In this document: piece by piece, positions 52,489-60,945 of the stretch
Position numbering within the stretch: position 1 is the first letter of the stretch
Layout of the letters: each line of letters starts with the position of its first letter
DNA from: Chloroflexota bacterium
GTDB lineage: Bacteria; Chloroflexota; Limnocylindria; QHBO01
Direction: 5' to 3'
Length of the DNA: 64,000 nucleotides
Assembly (NCBI GenBank): GCA_025699005.1
Contig: JAILWI010000001.1
Location: forward strand, 906,908-970,907
Position numbers and translations under genes: made by a program
The notes under the pieces: generated by a model
Seen by the model: only the letters and a program-made list of their open reading frames with translations
What the model was told of the DNA's origin: nothing
Database searches by the model: none

Positions 52489-53415
52489 TCAGGCAGGCCG
52501 GCGCCGAAGACGGAGGGCCGGCCGAACGCGACTCCGTGCCACCACCACCCCGCCGATGGCCAGGACCCCGCCGAGGAGCGCAAGCGCGGGTGGCACTTCC
52601 GTCAGCAGCAGCCAGGCCATGAGGATCGCGATCGGCGAGACGAGATAGGTCGTGCTGCCGAGGCGTCCCGCGCTCGTCCGGTTGAGGGCGAAGGCCCATG
52701 TTGTGAAGGCGATGGCCGTCGGGAAGACTCCCAGGTAGACGACCCAGGCGAGGGTGTCGGTCCGCATCCCCGCGGCGGCGTCGACGAGGCCCGGCGCGAA
52801 GGGGATCGTGACGACAGTCCCGACCCAGCACGCCACGGCCGTAACCGTGAGGGCCGGCACGCGGGCGAGCACCGGCTTCTGGATCGTCACGCCGGCGGCG
52901 TAGGAGACGGCGGCCCCCAGACACAGGGCGACTCCCAGCGGTGCCGCGGCCTCGGTCGACCCGATGCCGGTCGCCACGCCGATCGTGACGGTGCCGGCGA
53001 AGGCGATCGCCGACCCGAGGATGAGCCGCGGTGGGAAGCCCTCGGCCAGGAACAGCCCGGCGAAGATCGCGATGAGGATCGGCCCGACGTTGACGAGCAT
53101 CGCGGCGGTCCCGGCATCGACGAGCTGTTCACCGGCGTTCAGGACGACGAAGTAGGCGCCGAACCAGACCACGCCGGACGCGGCGATCAGCCCCCAGTCA
53201 CGCGGTCGGGTGGGAAGCCGTGGACGGCGGATCGCGAAGATCACGCCCAGCGCCATGCTGGCGACGAGGAGCCGGCCGAAGGCGAACGGCCCCGGGGCCA
53301 GGTCGTCCGCGACGGCGCGGATGCCGACGAACGCGGACGCCCACAGCACGACGGTCAGGAGCGCGGCCCCCAGCGCCAGCCAGTCCGTGTCCGCCCTGGA
53401 ATCCTGCATGCCCAT
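52489..53415 (-). CDS. EamA/DMT family transporter
   Basis: The 308-residue inner-membrane protein has ten helices in two EamA repeats (LLTVVLWASAFVGIRAVAD at the start and GVALCLGAAVSYAAGVTIQK at the middle). Members export amino acids, metabolites or nucleotides; the substrate cannot be inferred. ATG 53415 was chosen; the 5' extension of the frame runs through the tRNA-Ser gene and is not coding. A palindromic -10 region shared with that tRNA lies at 53456-53462. Confidence 0.88.
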   Translation of the reverse strand: MGMQDSRADTDWLALGAALLTVVLWASAFVGIRAVADDLAPGPFAFGRLLVASMALGVIFAIRRPRLPTRPRDWGLIAASGVVWFGAYFVVLNAGEQLVDAGTAAMLVNVGPILIAIFAGLFLAEGFPPRLILGSAIAFAGTVTIGVATGIGSTEAAAPLGVALCLGAAVSYAAGVTIQKPVLARVPALTVTAVACWVGTVVTIPFAPGLVDAAAGMRTDTLAWVVYLGVFPTAIAFTTWAFALNRTSAGRLGSTTYLVSPIAILMAWLLLTEVPPALALLGGVLAIGGVVVARSRVRPALRLRRRPA

Positions 53416-53455
53416 GGAACGCCCCGTGTTCGATCCGCGTGAGATGTCGGAGCGA

Positions 53456-53462
53456 TACGATA
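53456..53462. promoter_or_regulatory. Shared palindromic -10 of tRNA-Ser and EamA gene
   Basis: GATACGATAG reads TACGAT on the plus strand (53456-53461) 11 bases before the tRNA-Ser and TATCGT on the minus strand (53457-53462) 41 bases before the EamA ATG. One AT-rich element may serve both directions. Confidence 0.38.
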
Positions 53463-53472
53463 GCCGCCTGCC

Positions 53473-53560
53473 GGAGGGGTGGCAGAGTGGACGAATGCAG
53501 CGGTCTTGAAAACCGCCGTGGGGCAACCCACCGTGGGTTCGAATCCCACCCCCTCCGCCA
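53473..53560 (+). tRNA. tRNA-Ser(UGA)
   Basis: Acceptor GGAGGGG pairs with CCCCTCC; the anticodon stem is GCGGT/ACCGC with loop CTTGAAA, giving anticodon TGA. A long variable arm marks a class II tRNA, the T arm has GGTTCGAATCC, and CCA is encoded at 53558-53560. Confidence 0.97.
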
Positions 53561-53774
53561 CGCACGACCATGGGTCGCAGGTACGGGCTGGGTCCCGGTC
53601 ACGGCCGTGGCCGGTGGCCGCTCCCGCTGACGTCCGCGAGACATCGGCGCGCAGCACGGCAGTACTCCCCATGACTATCGGCCCATCGTTCGCGGCGGCA
53701 TCGCGCCGATAAGGTGACGGAGGCCGGCGACTTGCCGGCAGCCATTGCCAGACGAGGACCCCCTTCTCGTGACG

Positions 53775-55646
53775 ATGAACCGAGCCTTGGACCGGGCGCG
53801 CCGCCGTCCCGTCGTGTTCATGCTCGTCTACGGTGCGTTCCTGGTGCTCATCGGGATCACCGCCACGGCTCAGGCCGTCATGACGTCCTCGCACATCCGC
53901 GAATCGGTGCTCTCGTCGGTGGCGACCGCGGACCGTGCGGTCATCGGGACGTTCGTCGAGGCGTACCTCGAGGAACGCGACCTGAACCCGGACCAGGCGC
54001 CCGCGAGTCGCTACGAGCTGCTTCACGCGAAGCTGAACGGCGTGCTGGCCAGCAGCGACTTCGAGCATTCGTCCCTTCTCGTCGTGGAAGTCGTGGATCC
54101 CCAGCGGCGCGTCCTGTTCAGCTCGGGAGCCGATCGCCGGGGTGCCGAGGTCCCCTCGGACCCGTGGCTCGACCGCGCGTTGGACGGGCAAGCGGATGCC
54201 AGGCTCGGTGAGGCCGTGGCCGGCGACTGGACGACCGGCGCGACTGACCAGGCCGTCATCCGCGAGTGGCTGCCGCTGCGAACGGTGGGTGAAGATGGGG
54301 ACGTCACGACGGTCGGCGCTGTCCTCGTCGCCCGGGATGCCGTCCCGATCGTGGCCCGGCTCAACGCCGCTCAGCTCGACGTGGTGCTCACCACCATCTC
54401 AGCCTCCGTCGTCGTCGCCATCCTCCTCTTCTTCATCTTCCGCGGTGCGCAGGGGCGAATCAGCCGCCAGACGGCCGCGCTCGTCGAGGCGGCACGCAAC
54501 GACCAGGTGACCGGGCTCTTCAACCACGGCACCGTCGTCGAGGGCCTGTCCGATGCGCTGGACGCCGCACGAGACGGCGAGGGTCTCGTGGCGGTGGCGC
54601 TCCTCGACCTCGACAACTTCACGCTGACGAACGAGGTGCACGGGCACCCGGCCGGCGACGAGGTCCTCCGACGCATGGGCGAGAACCTGAGGGCCGCCAT
54701 CGAGGACCCGTGGTTCGTCGGACGATTCGGTCCCGACGAGTTCCTCGTCGTGGCTCCCGGCGCATCCACCAGCCGGCTCGAGGGCACGCTCGCCCGCTTC
54801 CGCCGGACGATGGCGGACGACAGCGTCCAGTTCGGAGAGTCCGAGAAGCTGCCCGTCACCTTCAGCGCGGGCATCGCCGCCTTCCCGGAGCAGGCGGCGA
54901 ACGTCACCGAGCTCCTGTCGTCGGCCACGCTGACGTTGGGCGAGGCTCGATCGTCGGGCGGTGACGCGATCCGCGTGGCCGACCGCACGGCCGACGAGCG
55001 CGCGGATGCCCGCGGCTTCGACGTGCTCCACGGCCTCGTCATCGCCGTCGACAACAAGGACCGGTACACGAAGCGCCACTCCGAGGACGTCGCGCGCTAC
55101 GCGACCTTCATCGCTCGCCGGTTGGGCTTGGACGAGGAGTTCCAGAGCACCATCCGCCTGGCCGGACTCCTTCACGACGTGGGCAAGATCGGCATCCCGG
55201 ATGGCGTCCTGCGCAAGCCCGGACGTCTCACCGAGCCCGAGGCTGAGATCGTGAAGCAGCACGTTGCACTCGGCGATGCGATCGTGCGCGACCTGCCGAA
55301 CATCGAGGTCGTCCGCGCGGGGATCCGCCACCACCACGAGCGCTGGGACGGGGGTGGCTACCTCCATGGCCTCGCCTCGGACGAGATCCCGCTCATCGCC
55401 CGCATCCTCTCGGTCGCCGACGTCTTCAGCGCCATGACCACCACCCGGCCGTATCGCAAGGCGCTGCCGCTGACCGAGGCGCTCAAGCGCCTGGGCGATG
55501 CCGCCGATACCCAGCTCGACGAGAAGCTCGTGAAGCTCTTCATCGAGGGGATCGAGACCGCGCCCGACGCCCCGCTGCCCGGCCAGGAGGTCCCGGCCGG
55601 TCAGCTCTGGATTCCGCCTCCGCGGACGGCGCCGCAGCCGGCATGA
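53775..55646 (+). CDS. Membrane sensor with GGDEF-like and HD-GYP domains
   Basis: The 623-residue protein has two membrane helices (about residues 15-35 and 205-225) that enclose an outer sensor domain. A GGDEF-like domain follows whose signature is GPDEF (Gly to Pro) with no RxxD inhibitory site, so it is probably not a cyclase. The last domain is HD-GYP: HDVGKIGIPDGVLRKPG, HHHERWDGGGYLHGL (GYL in place of GYP) and ARILSVADVFSAMTT. HD-GYP enzymes break down cyclic di-GMP. Start is uncertain: ATG 53775 is used; GTG 53769 and TTG 53745 are in frame. The stop overlaps the next ATG by four bases. Confidence 0.9.
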   Translation: MNRALDRARRRPVVFMLVYGAFLVLIGITATAQAVMTSSHIRESVLSSVATADRAVIGTFVEAYLEERDLNPDQAPASRYELLHAKLNGVLASSDFEHSSLLVVEVVDPQRRVLFSSGADRRGAEVPSDPWLDRALDGQADARLGEAVAGDWTTGATDQAVIREWLPLRTVGEDGDVTTVGAVLVARDAVPIVARLNAAQLDVVLTTISASVVVAILLFFIFRGAQGRISRQTAALVEAARNDQVTGLFNHGTVVEGLSDALDAARDGEGLVAVALLDLDNFTLTNEVHGHPAGDEVLRRMGENLRAAIEDPWFVGRFGPDEFLVVAPGASTSRLEGTLARFRRTMADDSVQFGESEKLPVTFSAGIAAFPEQAANVTELLSSATLTLGEARSSGGDAIRVADRTADERADARGFDVLHGLVIAVDNKDRYTKRHSEDVARYATFIARRLGLDEEFQSTIRLAGLLHDVGKIGIPDGVLRKPGRLTEPEAEIVKQHVALGDAIVRDLPNIEVVRAGIRHHHERWDGGGYLHGLASDEIPLIARILSVADVFSAMTTTRPYRKALPLTEALKRLGDAADTQLDEKLVKLFIEGIETAPDAPLPGQEVPAGQLWIPPPRTAPQPA

Positions 55647-58162
55647 GCAGCGGCATCCGTCGCATTCGCGTCGCGCAGCCGGCGCCGGTCCCGACCACCC
55701 CGGATCGGCTCAATCTGCCGCGCGTGGTGACCGCGGTGCTCGTGCTCACCCTCATCGCCACTGCCATGGCTCCTGCCGCAACGTTCGCCGGCACGCGCGC
55801 CTGGTCCCTGTCGCGGACCCCGGCATCGGTCACGGGTCCGTCGTCATCGGTGCAGGTCACGGCCACGAACATCGGCGACGACGGAGGTGGCGAGGCCGTA
55901 GGGTGCGTGATCGTCTCCATCCCACGGGCCGGGTTCACCGTCACCGGTGTCGTCATCGATCTCGTCAGCGATGGCGACAAGTGGAGCGCTTCGTACTCCG
56001 TGGGGCTCACCGATACGCTCGTCCGGATCACCTCGGACTCGGGCGGCGGCAACCGGCTCCACGGTGTCCCCTCGGAATGGGTCGCGGCCACGATCTCGTT
56101 CGACACCGTCGTGGATGGGACGTATGCGTGGGTGGGGAATGCCTACAACAAGGAAGACTGCACGGATTCGTTCCTCCAGCCGCACAGCGTCCTGGTTACG
56201 GTGAATGGTGCTGCGCCCAACCTCCCGCCGGTCGGCGTGCCTGACAGCTTCAGCACGACGAAGAACGCGCCCCTGATCGAAGCACCGCCCGGGGTGCTCG
56301 CCAACGACACGGATCCGGACGGCGACCCGTTGGCGGCGCAGCCGGTCGGCGTGCGGGCCACGGCGAACGGCACGGTCGACCTTGCTGCCGACGGCAGCTT
56401 CACCTACACCCCGAACGCCGGGTTCACCGGGACCGATACGTTCACGTACCGCGCGTCGGATGGGGGATTCACCACGCTCGACCAGCTCGTGACGATCACC
56501 GTCAGCAACACGCCGCCCACGGCCGTCGCGGATCCTGACTACGCGACGTCGAAGAACGCGCCCCTCACCGTGGCTGCCGGCGCGGGTGTGCTGGCGAACG
56601 ACACCGACGCAGATGGAGATGCGCTCACCGTGGCCCCGTCCGGCGTGCGGGCCACGTCCGCCTCCGGGTCGGCCAACGTCGCCGCGGACGGCTCGTTCAC
56701 GTACACCCCCGCTGCCGGCTTCACCGGCGTCGACACGTTCACGTATCGAGCGTCCGACGGCACGGCGAGCTCATCCGACACGCTCGTCACGGTGACCGTC
56801 TCGAACACTGCCCCCGTGGCCGTCGCGGACGGGCCCTACGCGGCGACCGAGGACGTGACCCTCACCGTCAACGCAGCATCCGGCGTCCTGGCCAACGACG
56901 CCGACGCCGACGGCGACGCGCTGACCGCCACCGTCGTCACGTCCCCGACCAAGGGCAGCCTGACGCTCAACGCGAACGGATCGTTCACGTATGTGCCGGT
57001 CGCGAACGCCACGGGTGCCGACTCCTTCACGTATCGCGCCTTCGACGGCTCTGCCTCCTCGGCGGAGACCCCCGTGTCGCTGACCATCGCGGCCGTCAAT
57101 GATCCTCCGATCGCCGCGGCGGACGCGTTTGCCGCGGTCGAGGACACCACGCTCGTCCAGGGAGCGCCCGGCGTGCTCGCCAACGATGCGGATCCCGATG
57201 GCGACCCGCTGACGGCGACGCTCGTCTCGCCGCCAGCCTCCGGCTCGCTCGTCCTCGACCCGGACGGATCCTTCACCTATGTCCCGGCCGCGAACGCTCA
57301 CGGTCCCGTGACCTTCCGATACCGCGCGACCGACGGGACCGTCAGCTCGGGCCCCGCCGTGGTTACGATCTCCGTTGCGGCCGTGAATGACCGGCCATCA
57401 GCGGTCGGGGACTCCGCGCTCTCGCCGCATGCGTCGCCGGTCGACATCGACGTCCTCGCGAATGACTCGGATGTCGACGGAGACGCACTCGTCATCGCAT
57501 CCCTCACGCAGCCGTCGCAGGGATCCGTCGCGGTGGTCGCCGGCATGGTGCGCTACCTCCCGCCCGGGGACTTCATCGGAGCGACCGCCTTCTCCTACAC
57601 CGTCAGCGATGGCGCACTCACCGATACCGCAACCGTGAACGTCGTGGTGGGTCCGCCGGCGCCCGCGACGCCGACACCGCAGCCATCGCCGTCACCGACC
57701 GCTCGCCCCACCTCGACTCCGACGCCGACGCCGACGCCGACGGCGGCGCCGACGGAGGAACCGACACCGGCCGCCGTCGCGCCGGCGCCCTCCCCGACGG
57801 AGCCGCCGGCCGATCCGACCCCGTCGCCGCGCGCGCCGATCGCGGGACCCGACCGGGATCCCCAGACCGCGCCACAGATTCCAACCGAGCCCGTCCTGGC
57901 GATCCTGCCGGTTGCGCAGCTCACCGCGTCCACGGTGCCGGGGACCCAGACCGGCTTCGGCGGCTTCGGGGGGCTGTTCGGTGACATGTCGGGCGGGCTC
58001 ACCTGGGCTGTGCCGGCGGCGGCGCTCGGCGTGCCCGGCCTCCTGTTCATGGCGGCGGTGGGGAGCCAGGTCGCGGGAGCAGCCGTGTGGGTCCCGACGG
58101 CACGCCGCTCGCTCGCCGGCATCGGGCTGCGACGGCGCCGGACCACGGGGTCGCGCTCATGA
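55643..58162 (+). CDS. Large surface protein with five cadherin-like/Ig-like repeats and C-terminal membrane anchor
   Basis: The 839-residue protein has an N-terminal membrane segment (VVTAVLVLTLIATAMAPAATF, probable signal), an unknown domain to residue 190, then five repeats of about 95 residues (193-670). Each repeat has GVLANDxDxDGDxL and GSFTYxPxxxFTGxDTFxYRxSDG, which are calcium-binding cadherin-like/VCBS features. A Pro/Thr/Ser stalk and a final helix (AVPAAALGVPGLLFMAAVG) with a basic RLRRRR-like tail anchor it. It should be an adhesin or matrix protein on the cell surface. Co-translation with the HD-GYP protein suggests c-di-GMP-linked adhesion. Confidence 0.85.
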   Translation: MSSGIRRIRVAQPAPVPTTPDRLNLPRVVTAVLVLTLIATAMAPAATFAGTRAWSLSRTPASVTGPSSSVQVTATNIGDDGGGEAVGCVIVSIPRAGFTVTGVVIDLVSDGDKWSASYSVGLTDTLVRITSDSGGGNRLHGVPSEWVAATISFDTVVDGTYAWVGNAYNKEDCTDSFLQPHSVLVTVNGAAPNLPPVGVPDSFSTTKNAPLIEAPPGVLANDTDPDGDPLAAQPVGVRATANGTVDLAADGSFTYTPNAGFTGTDTFTYRASDGGFTTLDQLVTITVSNTPPTAVADPDYATSKNAPLTVAAGAGVLANDTDADGDALTVAPSGVRATSASGSANVAADGSFTYTPAAGFTGVDTFTYRASDGTASSSDTLVTVTVSNTAPVAVADGPYAATEDVTLTVNAASGVLANDADADGDALTATVVTSPTKGSLTLNANGSFTYVPVANATGADSFTYRAFDGSASSAETPVSLTIAAVNDPPIAAADAFAAVEDTTLVQGAPGVLANDADPDGDPLTATLVSPPASGSLVLDPDGSFTYVPAANAHGPVTFRYRATDGTVSSGPAVVTISVAAVNDRPSAVGDSALSPHASPVDIDVLANDSDVDGDALVIASLTQPSQGSVAVVAGMVRYLPPGDFIGATAFSYTVSDGALTDTATVNVVVGPPAPATPTPQPSPSPTARPTSTPTPTPTPTAAPTEEPTPAAVAPAPSPTEPPADPTPSPRAPIAGPDRDPQTAPQIPTEPVLAILPVAQLTASTVPGTQTGFGGFGGLFGDMSGGLTWAVPAAALGVPGLLFMAAVGSQVAGAAVWVPTARRSLAGIGLRRRRTTGSRS
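56219..57654 (+). repeat. Five cadherin-like domain repeats (protein level)
   Basis: Five units of about 285 bases each encode residues 193-670 of the surface protein. They share the motifs LANDTDPDGDPL and FTYTPNAGFTG in diverged form. DNA identity is low except for parts of units 1 and 2, so they are old repeats. After them, (CCGACG)n at about 57719-57742 encodes a Thr-Pro stalk. Confidence 0.8.
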
Positions 58163-58221
58163 CATCAGTGGGGGCCAGCTCAGGCAATGGTGGGGGGAAC
58201 CCCCGAAACGAGGGTTAGCAC

Positions 58222-58734
58222 ATGGCATTCTGGAGCTTGCGCAGGGGGGCGTCGTCGCGGTCCGTCCAGGGGACGGCAGCGGTTGAGCTCGAACCTGCGC
58301 TGGAGCCGATCCAGGTCTTCCTGGTCGACCGCATCATCAGTGGACTCATCGCCCCGGAGGGGGAGCGCGTCACCGATCTGCTCACTGCCCGCAGGGGCAT
58401 TCGCGTCCAGGTCGACGGCGGGAAGTGGGAGCACGTCGACGTGGCGGAAATCCTGCTCGTCGCGCCGCCGCCGCACGCGAGCCAGCGCCGCATCCACCGT
58501 GCGCGTCGTCGCGTCGAGCTTTCGCTGCCGCCGTACACGGTCACCGGCACGGCCCACATGCCGCCGGGGACGCAGCTCGATCCCTTCGTGCTTCGAGCCG
58601 GTCGATCCGTCATTCCCGTGACCGGTGCGTGGGTTCGCGTCGAAGGCGACGCCTCGACCGACCAGCATCTCGACGTCGCGATCCTCAGTGTTCACGCCAT
58701 CGACCACGCTCGGGAGCTGCTCTCGGCGATGTAG
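58222..58734 (+). CDS. Hypothetical protein, 170 aa
   Basis: I do not recognise the family. There is no signal peptide. Residues 22-75 form a strand-rich part (VFLVDRIISGLIAPEGERVTDLL, RGIRVQVDGG), and after a basic RRIHRARRRVELSLP linker the C-terminal part carries HMPPGTQLDPFVLRAG and VTGAWVRVEG. The pattern of two related halves suggests a small beta protein, perhaps with duplicated strands. GAGGG at 58210-58214 precedes the ATG. It follows the surface protein by 59 bases, in which a GGGGGGAACCCCC hairpin is seen. Confidence 0.7.
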   Translation: MAFWSLRRGASSRSVQGTAAVELEPALEPIQVFLVDRIISGLIAPEGERVTDLLTARRGIRVQVDGGKWEHVDVAEILLVAPPPHASQRRIHRARRRVELSLPPYTVTGTAHMPPGTQLDPFVLRAGRSVIPVTGAWVRVEGDASTDQHLDVAILSVHAIDHARELLSAM

Positions 58735-58755
58735 CGGCCCTCGCGGCGCTCGGTC

Positions 58756-59334
58756 TCAGTCGAGCCCGGGCACGTCGTGGTGAAGCCGGCAGCGCGCCTC
58801 GTACGTCTCGTCGCCCATCCCACCGATGACGATGAGCGGCGAGTCCGCGCTTGCCGGCTCACCGTCGATCAGGCGCTGGGTGCGCGTCGCCGGCTCACCG
58901 CACACCATGCAGATGGCGGTGAGCTTCGTCACCTGGTCCGCCAGGGCCAGCAGCCGTGGCATGGTCCCGAACGGAACCCCTCGGAAGTCCCGATCCAGGC
59001 CGGTCACCACGACCTGCTTGCCGAGCCGCGCGAGCTGCTCGACGACCTCGGGGAGACGCTCGTCGAAGAACTGCGCCTCCTCGATGGCGACGATGTCGGC
59101 CTCGGAGACCGCGGCCTCGATCTCGCTGGAGTCGTCGACGGTCACGGCCTGGTGCTGCGCGCCGGAGCGCGAGACGACGGTCACCCGGTCGGTGCGCGTG
59201 TCGAGCCGCGGCTTGACGAGGAGGACGCGACGGCCCGCGATCGAGAATCGACGCAGGAGGCGCAGCATCTCATCGGTCTTGCCGCAGAACATGCAGCCGG
59301 CGATCACGTGGACCCAGCCGTGCGTGTAGAACAT
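58756..59334 (-). CDS. tdk: Thymidine kinase, TK1 type
   Basis: TK1 phosphorylates thymidine and deoxyuridine for salvage. The 192-residue protein has the lasso and zinc features ICMVCGEPATRTQR and YEARCRLHHD, the Walker B-like DIVAIEEAQFF and the dNTP-feedback region GLDRDFRG. The P-loop is unusual: GCMFCGKT (residues 13-20) where GPMFSGKT is the rule, so Pro and Ser are both Cys. Catalysis should still work because Lys19 and Thr20 are kept. TAGACT lies 9 bases before the ATG. Confidence 0.94.
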   Translation of the reverse strand: MFYTHGWVHVIAGCMFCGKTDEMLRLLRRFSIAGRRVLLVKPRLDTRTDRVTVVSRSGAQHQAVTVDDSSEIEAAVSEADIVAIEEAQFFDERLPEVVEQLARLGKQVVVTGLDRDFRGVPFGTMPRLLALADQVTKLTAICMVCGEPATRTQRLIDGEPASADSPLIVIGGMGDETYEARCRLHHDVPGLD

Positions 59335-59343
59335 CGAGGGTCG

Positions 59344-59349
59344 AGTCTA
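59344..59349 (-). promoter_or_regulatory. -10 hexamer TAGACT, leaderless start of tdk
   Basis: On the minus strand GCGTAGACT lies nine bases before the tdk ATG at 59334. Confidence 0.42.
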
Positions 59350-59460
59350 CGCAAGGCGATGCATGCAGGTCGCCCGGCGGCGCGTACCAGTTCCAGAATC
59401 ACGACGCGCCGGGGTCGGGCTGGCCCCTCCGCGCGATGAAATGCGGTTCCCTCCGCGTGC

Positions 59461-59488
59461 GGCCCCGTCTCCCTCGGGAGGCGGGGCC
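59461..59488. terminator. Strong hairpin after the sigma/anti-sigma pair
   Basis: GGCCCCGTCTCCC (59461-59473) pairs over 13 bases with GGGAGGCGGGGCC (59476-59488), one G-U, two-base loop. It lies 30 bases after the stop of the anti-sigma gene on the minus strand. No T-run follows. The rest of the 183-base gap to tdk shows only the tdk -10. Confidence 0.6.
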
Positions 59489-59517
59489 GTTCTACGGTTC
59501 CGGGGCGGTACGGGCCG

Positions 59518-60291
59518 TCAGCCCTCGAGGGGCGCGACGATCACCGGGGCTGACGAGGGCTGCTCGACGCGCTCGGTCTCGATCGTGACGGCGAACGTTG
59601 TCGCACCGGTGAGCGGTCGCTCGAGGGCGACGAGGGCGACCCCGTCGGTGTCGGTCGTGGTGCCCGCGGCGATCGGCGTGCCGTCGCCATCAATGAGCCA
59701 CAGCTCGTACAGCTCGCCGGTGGCGAGCTCAGCCAGCTCGTCGGCCATGAAGTACGCCGTTTCGCCGGTCTGGATGACCCAGCCACGACCGGACTCGCCC
59801 TCCGCCCTGAAGGCGACATCGGCGGACGCGACGGCCCGCAGCGCCTCGTCGCGCTCGGCGAGCTGTGCGTTCAGCGAGACGTTCCAGGCTCCCAGCCCGA
59901 CGGCGGCGGCCAGGCCCACGGCCGCCAGGGCGGAGGGGACCGGGGACCACTGCCACCACGACCGACGGGGCGCCGCCGGCACCGCGGACTCGGATGTCCG
60001 CCGGGCCGAGACGACGGGTCGCTCGGCGGCCATCGGCCAGTGATCCTGAGGGGTGACGGCGACGCTGGCCATCAGCCGCTCTCGGAGGGCGGGGGATGGC
60101 GCCACCGGCTCGAAGGCGGCGGGCACGAGCGACGCCGTCGCGATCAGCGCATGGGCCTCTTCATGGCCCTCCGGGCACGTGGCGAGGTGCTGCTCGACGA
60201 GGCGCGACTCTTCCTCGGACAGCGCGTCGAGGCCGTAGGCCGCGGCCAGCTCATCGGCAGTCAGGCAGTCGAGCTCGGGACGGGAGGTCAT
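59518..60291 (-). CDS. Anti-sigma factor, RskA type
   Basis: The 257-residue protein should hold the cognate ECF sigma factor inactive at the membrane. The N-terminal anti-sigma domain has a ZAS-like motif, HLATCPEGHEEAH, in which the second Cys is replaced and a His may bind zinc in its place. One membrane helix (ALAAVGLAAAVGLGAWNV) is near residue 120, and the outer RskA domain has GWVIQTGETAYFMADEL, LYELWLIDGDGTP and GATTFAVTIE. ATG overlaps the stop of the sigma gene by four bases, a typical sigma/anti-sigma pair. Confidence 0.92.
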   Translation of the reverse strand: MTSRPELDCLTADELAAAYGLDALSEEESRLVEQHLATCPEGHEEAHALIATASLVPAAFEPVAPSPALRERLMASVAVTPQDHWPMAAERPVVSARRTSESAVPAAPRRSWWQWSPVPSALAAVGLAAAVGLGAWNVSLNAQLAERDEALRAVASADVAFRAEGESGRGWVIQTGETAYFMADELAELATGELYELWLIDGDGTPIAAGTTTDTDGVALVALERPLTGATTFAVTIETERVEQPSSAPVIVAPLEG

Positions 60292-60911
60292 CGGTGCACA
60301 TCCTCGCTCATCGACGGCTCGGCGAAGGAGAGCGGAGCGGCGCTCGTGCTGCCGAGTGCCTCACGGAGCTTGCCGAGGGCGAGGCGCAGCCGCCCGTTGG
60401 CCGTCCCCGCGGGCACGCCGGTCAGATCAGCGACCTCTCGATAGGTGTAGCCCTCGAAGTACGCGAGCTCGAGCGCACGCCGCTGCTCGTCGGGGAGCGC
60501 GACCATCGCGGCCCGGAGCTCGTCGGCGGACGCGCGGCTCAGGGCCTCCTCCCAGGTGGGGTTCGGGCCGGAGCGCAGGAGCGATCGCTCGTCGGCGGTG
60601 TCCACGTCGATGCTGGCACGACGGGCGCGGACGCGGTCGATGGCCCGATTGCGGACCACGGTCATGAGCCACGCGCGCAGCGACCCTCGCTCCGCGTCGA
60701 AGCGGTCGATCTTGCGCCAGGCTGCTACGAAGGCGTCGTGCACTACATCCTCTGCTTCATCCCGGCTGCCGACGACCCGCAACGCCGTGGCGAGAGCCAT
60801 GCCTGCATAGCGGTCGTAGAGCTCGCCGAGCGCGTCGGAGTCCCCGTCCCGGACTCGTTCCGCCAATCGAGCGTCCGTATCGCGATCGTCGCTCACGGAC
60901 GGCTCGCCCAT
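60288..60911 (-). CDS. ECF sigma factor, SigK-like
   Basis: This 207-residue sigma-70-type factor directs RNA polymerase to stress promoters. Region 2 is visible in LGELYDRYAGMALATALRVV, DEAEDVVHDAFVAAWRKI and LRAWLMTVVRNRAIDRVRA. Region 4 is LPDEQRRALELAYFEGYTYR and VPAGTANGRLRLALGKLR. A Ser/Asp-rich N terminus precedes. It is co-translated with the RskA-type anti-sigma factor downstream and is probably activated when that factor is cleaved. The start ATG at 60911 has no clear Shine-Dalgarno. Confidence 0.95.
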   Translation of the reverse strand: MGEPSVSDDRDTDARLAERVRDGDSDALGELYDRYAGMALATALRVVGSRDEAEDVVHDAFVAAWRKIDRFDAERGSLRAWLMTVVRNRAIDRVRARRASIDVDTADERSLLRSGPNPTWEEALSRASADELRAAMVALPDEQRRALELAYFEGYTYREVADLTGVPAGTANGRLRLALGKLREALGSTSAAPLSFAEPSMSEDVHR

Positions 60912-60945
60912 GGAACGCTGGAGGAGGCCCCCCGCATCATCACGG

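Noticed and set aside
53479..53712. Frame beginning MAEWTNAAVLKTAVGQPT
   Set aside because: It is the translation of the tRNA-Ser(UGA) gene, a well-known artefact; the antisense version (GGIRTHGGLPHGGFQDR) is the false 5' extension of the EamA gene.
58163..58221. Cyclic di-GMP riboswitch before the 170-residue gene
   Set aside because: The 59-base gap has a GGGGGGAACCCCC hairpin but lacks the GGNCACGCACAGGGCAAACC core and is too short for GEMM.
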